This document shows, in pieces, positions 63,146 through 64,000 of a DNA stretch of 64,000 nucleotides. The notes beneath the pieces are model-generated. The model was not told the DNA's origin, made no database searches, and saw only the letters and a list, made by a program, of their open reading frames with translations. The DNA is taken from contig CM044958.1 in assembly GCA_024516035.1 (NCBI GenBank), positions 675,566-739,565 on the forward strand, written 5' to 3'. How positions within the stretch are numbered: the stretch's first letter is position 1; the number at the start of each line of letters is the position of its first letter. A program made the position numbers and the translations under genes. Source of the DNA: Bactericera cockerelli. Lineage: Eukaryota; Arthropoda; Insecta; Hemiptera; Triozidae.

Positions 63146-63431
63146 CACTTTGTACGCCAAGCCCAAAATTGTGATTTTCCCCTGAGGCCACGATACAAAG
63201 GATTGTCTCTTGATATGTGCGACGTGGCCCCAGCAAGTTTGTTTTTCATGGGGGTCCACATCGCTCATATTGAGAGACATTTTGTTACCTCTGTGGCCCA
63301 TACTGTGTCGCCCATACTGAGAGACAATGCTTCAAAGTGAGGTCTAGTGTCTCTCAAAATGAGAGACGTGGCCCACTGGCCCCAGCGGGAAGTTGCTGTC
63401 GCTCATATTGAGCGACGTGGCATACAAAGTG
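63146..63431. mobile_element. piggyBac-like MITE, 286 bp, in intron 5 of gene C
   Basis: TTAA at 63142-63145 and 63432-63435. Ends CACTTTGTACGCCA and inverted TGGCATACAAAGTG match at 13 of 14. The interior is full of small palindromes (TCGCTCATATTGAGCGA; TCTCTCAAAATGAGAGA) and repeated GACGTGGCC words. No ORF. Not related in sequence to the MITE at 13198. Confidence 0.85.
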
Positions 63432-63441
63432 TTAAAGCTGT

Positions 63442-63501
63442 CACACAACGCACTCTGATTGGTTAATTTGAACGCAATAACCTATCAGAGTGCTTTGTGT
63501 G
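63442..63501 (+). ncRNA. 60-nt near-perfect hairpin, nature unknown
   Basis: Arms 63442-63465 and 63478-63501 (24 nt each, 22 pair) around a 12-nt loop; arm ends CACACAA/TTGTGTG. It begins 6 bp after the TTAA of the MITE. Could be a palindromic remnant or a small-RNA precursor. A weaker inverted pair (TTCCACTCTCATAATC at about 63114 and its complement at 63514) encloses both. Confidence 0.35.
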
Positions 63502-63549
63502 TCGGTTGAAACAGAGATTCGTGGATTTTGAGAGTGGAGAGTGTTTCTG

Positions 63550-64000
63550 GAACGGGCTACTGTAGTGGAAATGACTAGTCTTATTGTTGTCGACAAAAGG
63601 GTTCTTAATATTAATAAGTTTAGTGTTTAATAGGTATCCAATGACAGAGGTCAGAACGTCAGTTGTTAAATTCGAAGTCAATGTGAAACATTGATAGTAA
63701 TGGCACCCATTTGGCAGCCAAGAAATCCCATAAAGTTGTCTATTGTGGCCGCTTTTTAAACGCAAGCATTGGATTATAGTATGGTTCAAGACGACCTAAC
63801 TTTGAAATAAAGTTTGCTGGAGACCATTATTCTTCCCTCCCGCAACAGCCAAGATTGGTTTTTTTTTTGTATTTACTTATATTTTATTGTTTAATTGATA
63901 TCTGTTCCCATAGAAACATTAATTTCATAAATATTTATTTTTTGAAAATTGAGCAATAGAGGTTTATTTATTTATTTTTTTTATAAGGACACATGTATAC
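63550..64000. other. Intron 5 of gene C, right part, to window end
   Basis: No exon of gene C found here; the His- and Asn-bearing exons must lie further right. AT-rich with T-runs at about 63860 and 63970. Confidence 0.4.

Overview
The window looks like a repeat-saturated, AT-rich stretch of an animal nuclear genome, most probably an arthropod. The evidence is intron-containing genes with GT-AG introns, jockey/CR1/RTE-like non-LTR retrotransposons, tRNA-headed and 5S rRNA-headed SINEs, Helitrons, and TTAA- and 8-bp-TSD MITEs. I cannot name the species from sequence alone. The only host genes I can support are three papain-family (C1A, cathepsin L-like) genes, all on the + strand. No stand-alone rRNA or tRNA gene is convincing: every such match is the head of a SINE.

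Genes. Copy A (52-8135) and copy B (30172-38650) are nearly identical eight-exon genes. They encode a 375-residue secreted cathepsin L-like protein with a signal peptide, I29 prodomain and papain fold. The catalytic Cys is Ala and the catalytic His is Ser, so the product is predicted to be a pseudoenzyme. Copy A also carries a 1-bp frameshift at the active-site Asn exon; copy B is open throughout. Gene C (54641 to beyond the window end) is an older paralogue that keeps the CGSCW active-site motif. Its exon 3 has an apparent 1-bp insertion, and the exon end with its splice donor is tandemly duplicated.

Layout. 1-13197 is repeated directly at 30121-43698, including a LINE downstream of the gene. 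In copy A the homology stops exactly at a TTAA, where a piggyBac-like MITE (13198-14163) begins. 14.2-30.1 kb holds no host gene, only SINEs, LINE remnants (a jockey 3' end at 18.6-19.3 kb) and a long polypurine then polypyrimidine low-complexity zone (22.4-26.5 kb). 44.5-48.3 kb is a large inverted repeat with about 1.35-kb arms and a TE-like ORF. 48.6-54.6 kb is LINE, hAT-MITE and SINE debris. Gene C fills 54.6-64 kb, and its intron 3 hosts an apparently intact second LINE (about 57.5-62.2 kb).

Most notable observations: (i) the duplicated, catalytically dead cathepsin; (ii) an intronic tandem array, 8 units in A and 11 in B, built from the 3' end of its own coding exon plus splice donor fused to a SINE core; (iii) a phase-correct A_AAA_AAC slippery heptamer linking ORF1 and the ATG-less ORF2 of the intron-3 LINE; (iv) SINEs that share one core under 5S or tRNA heads; (v) the large inverted repeat, which has the same SINE at mirrored positions in both arms.
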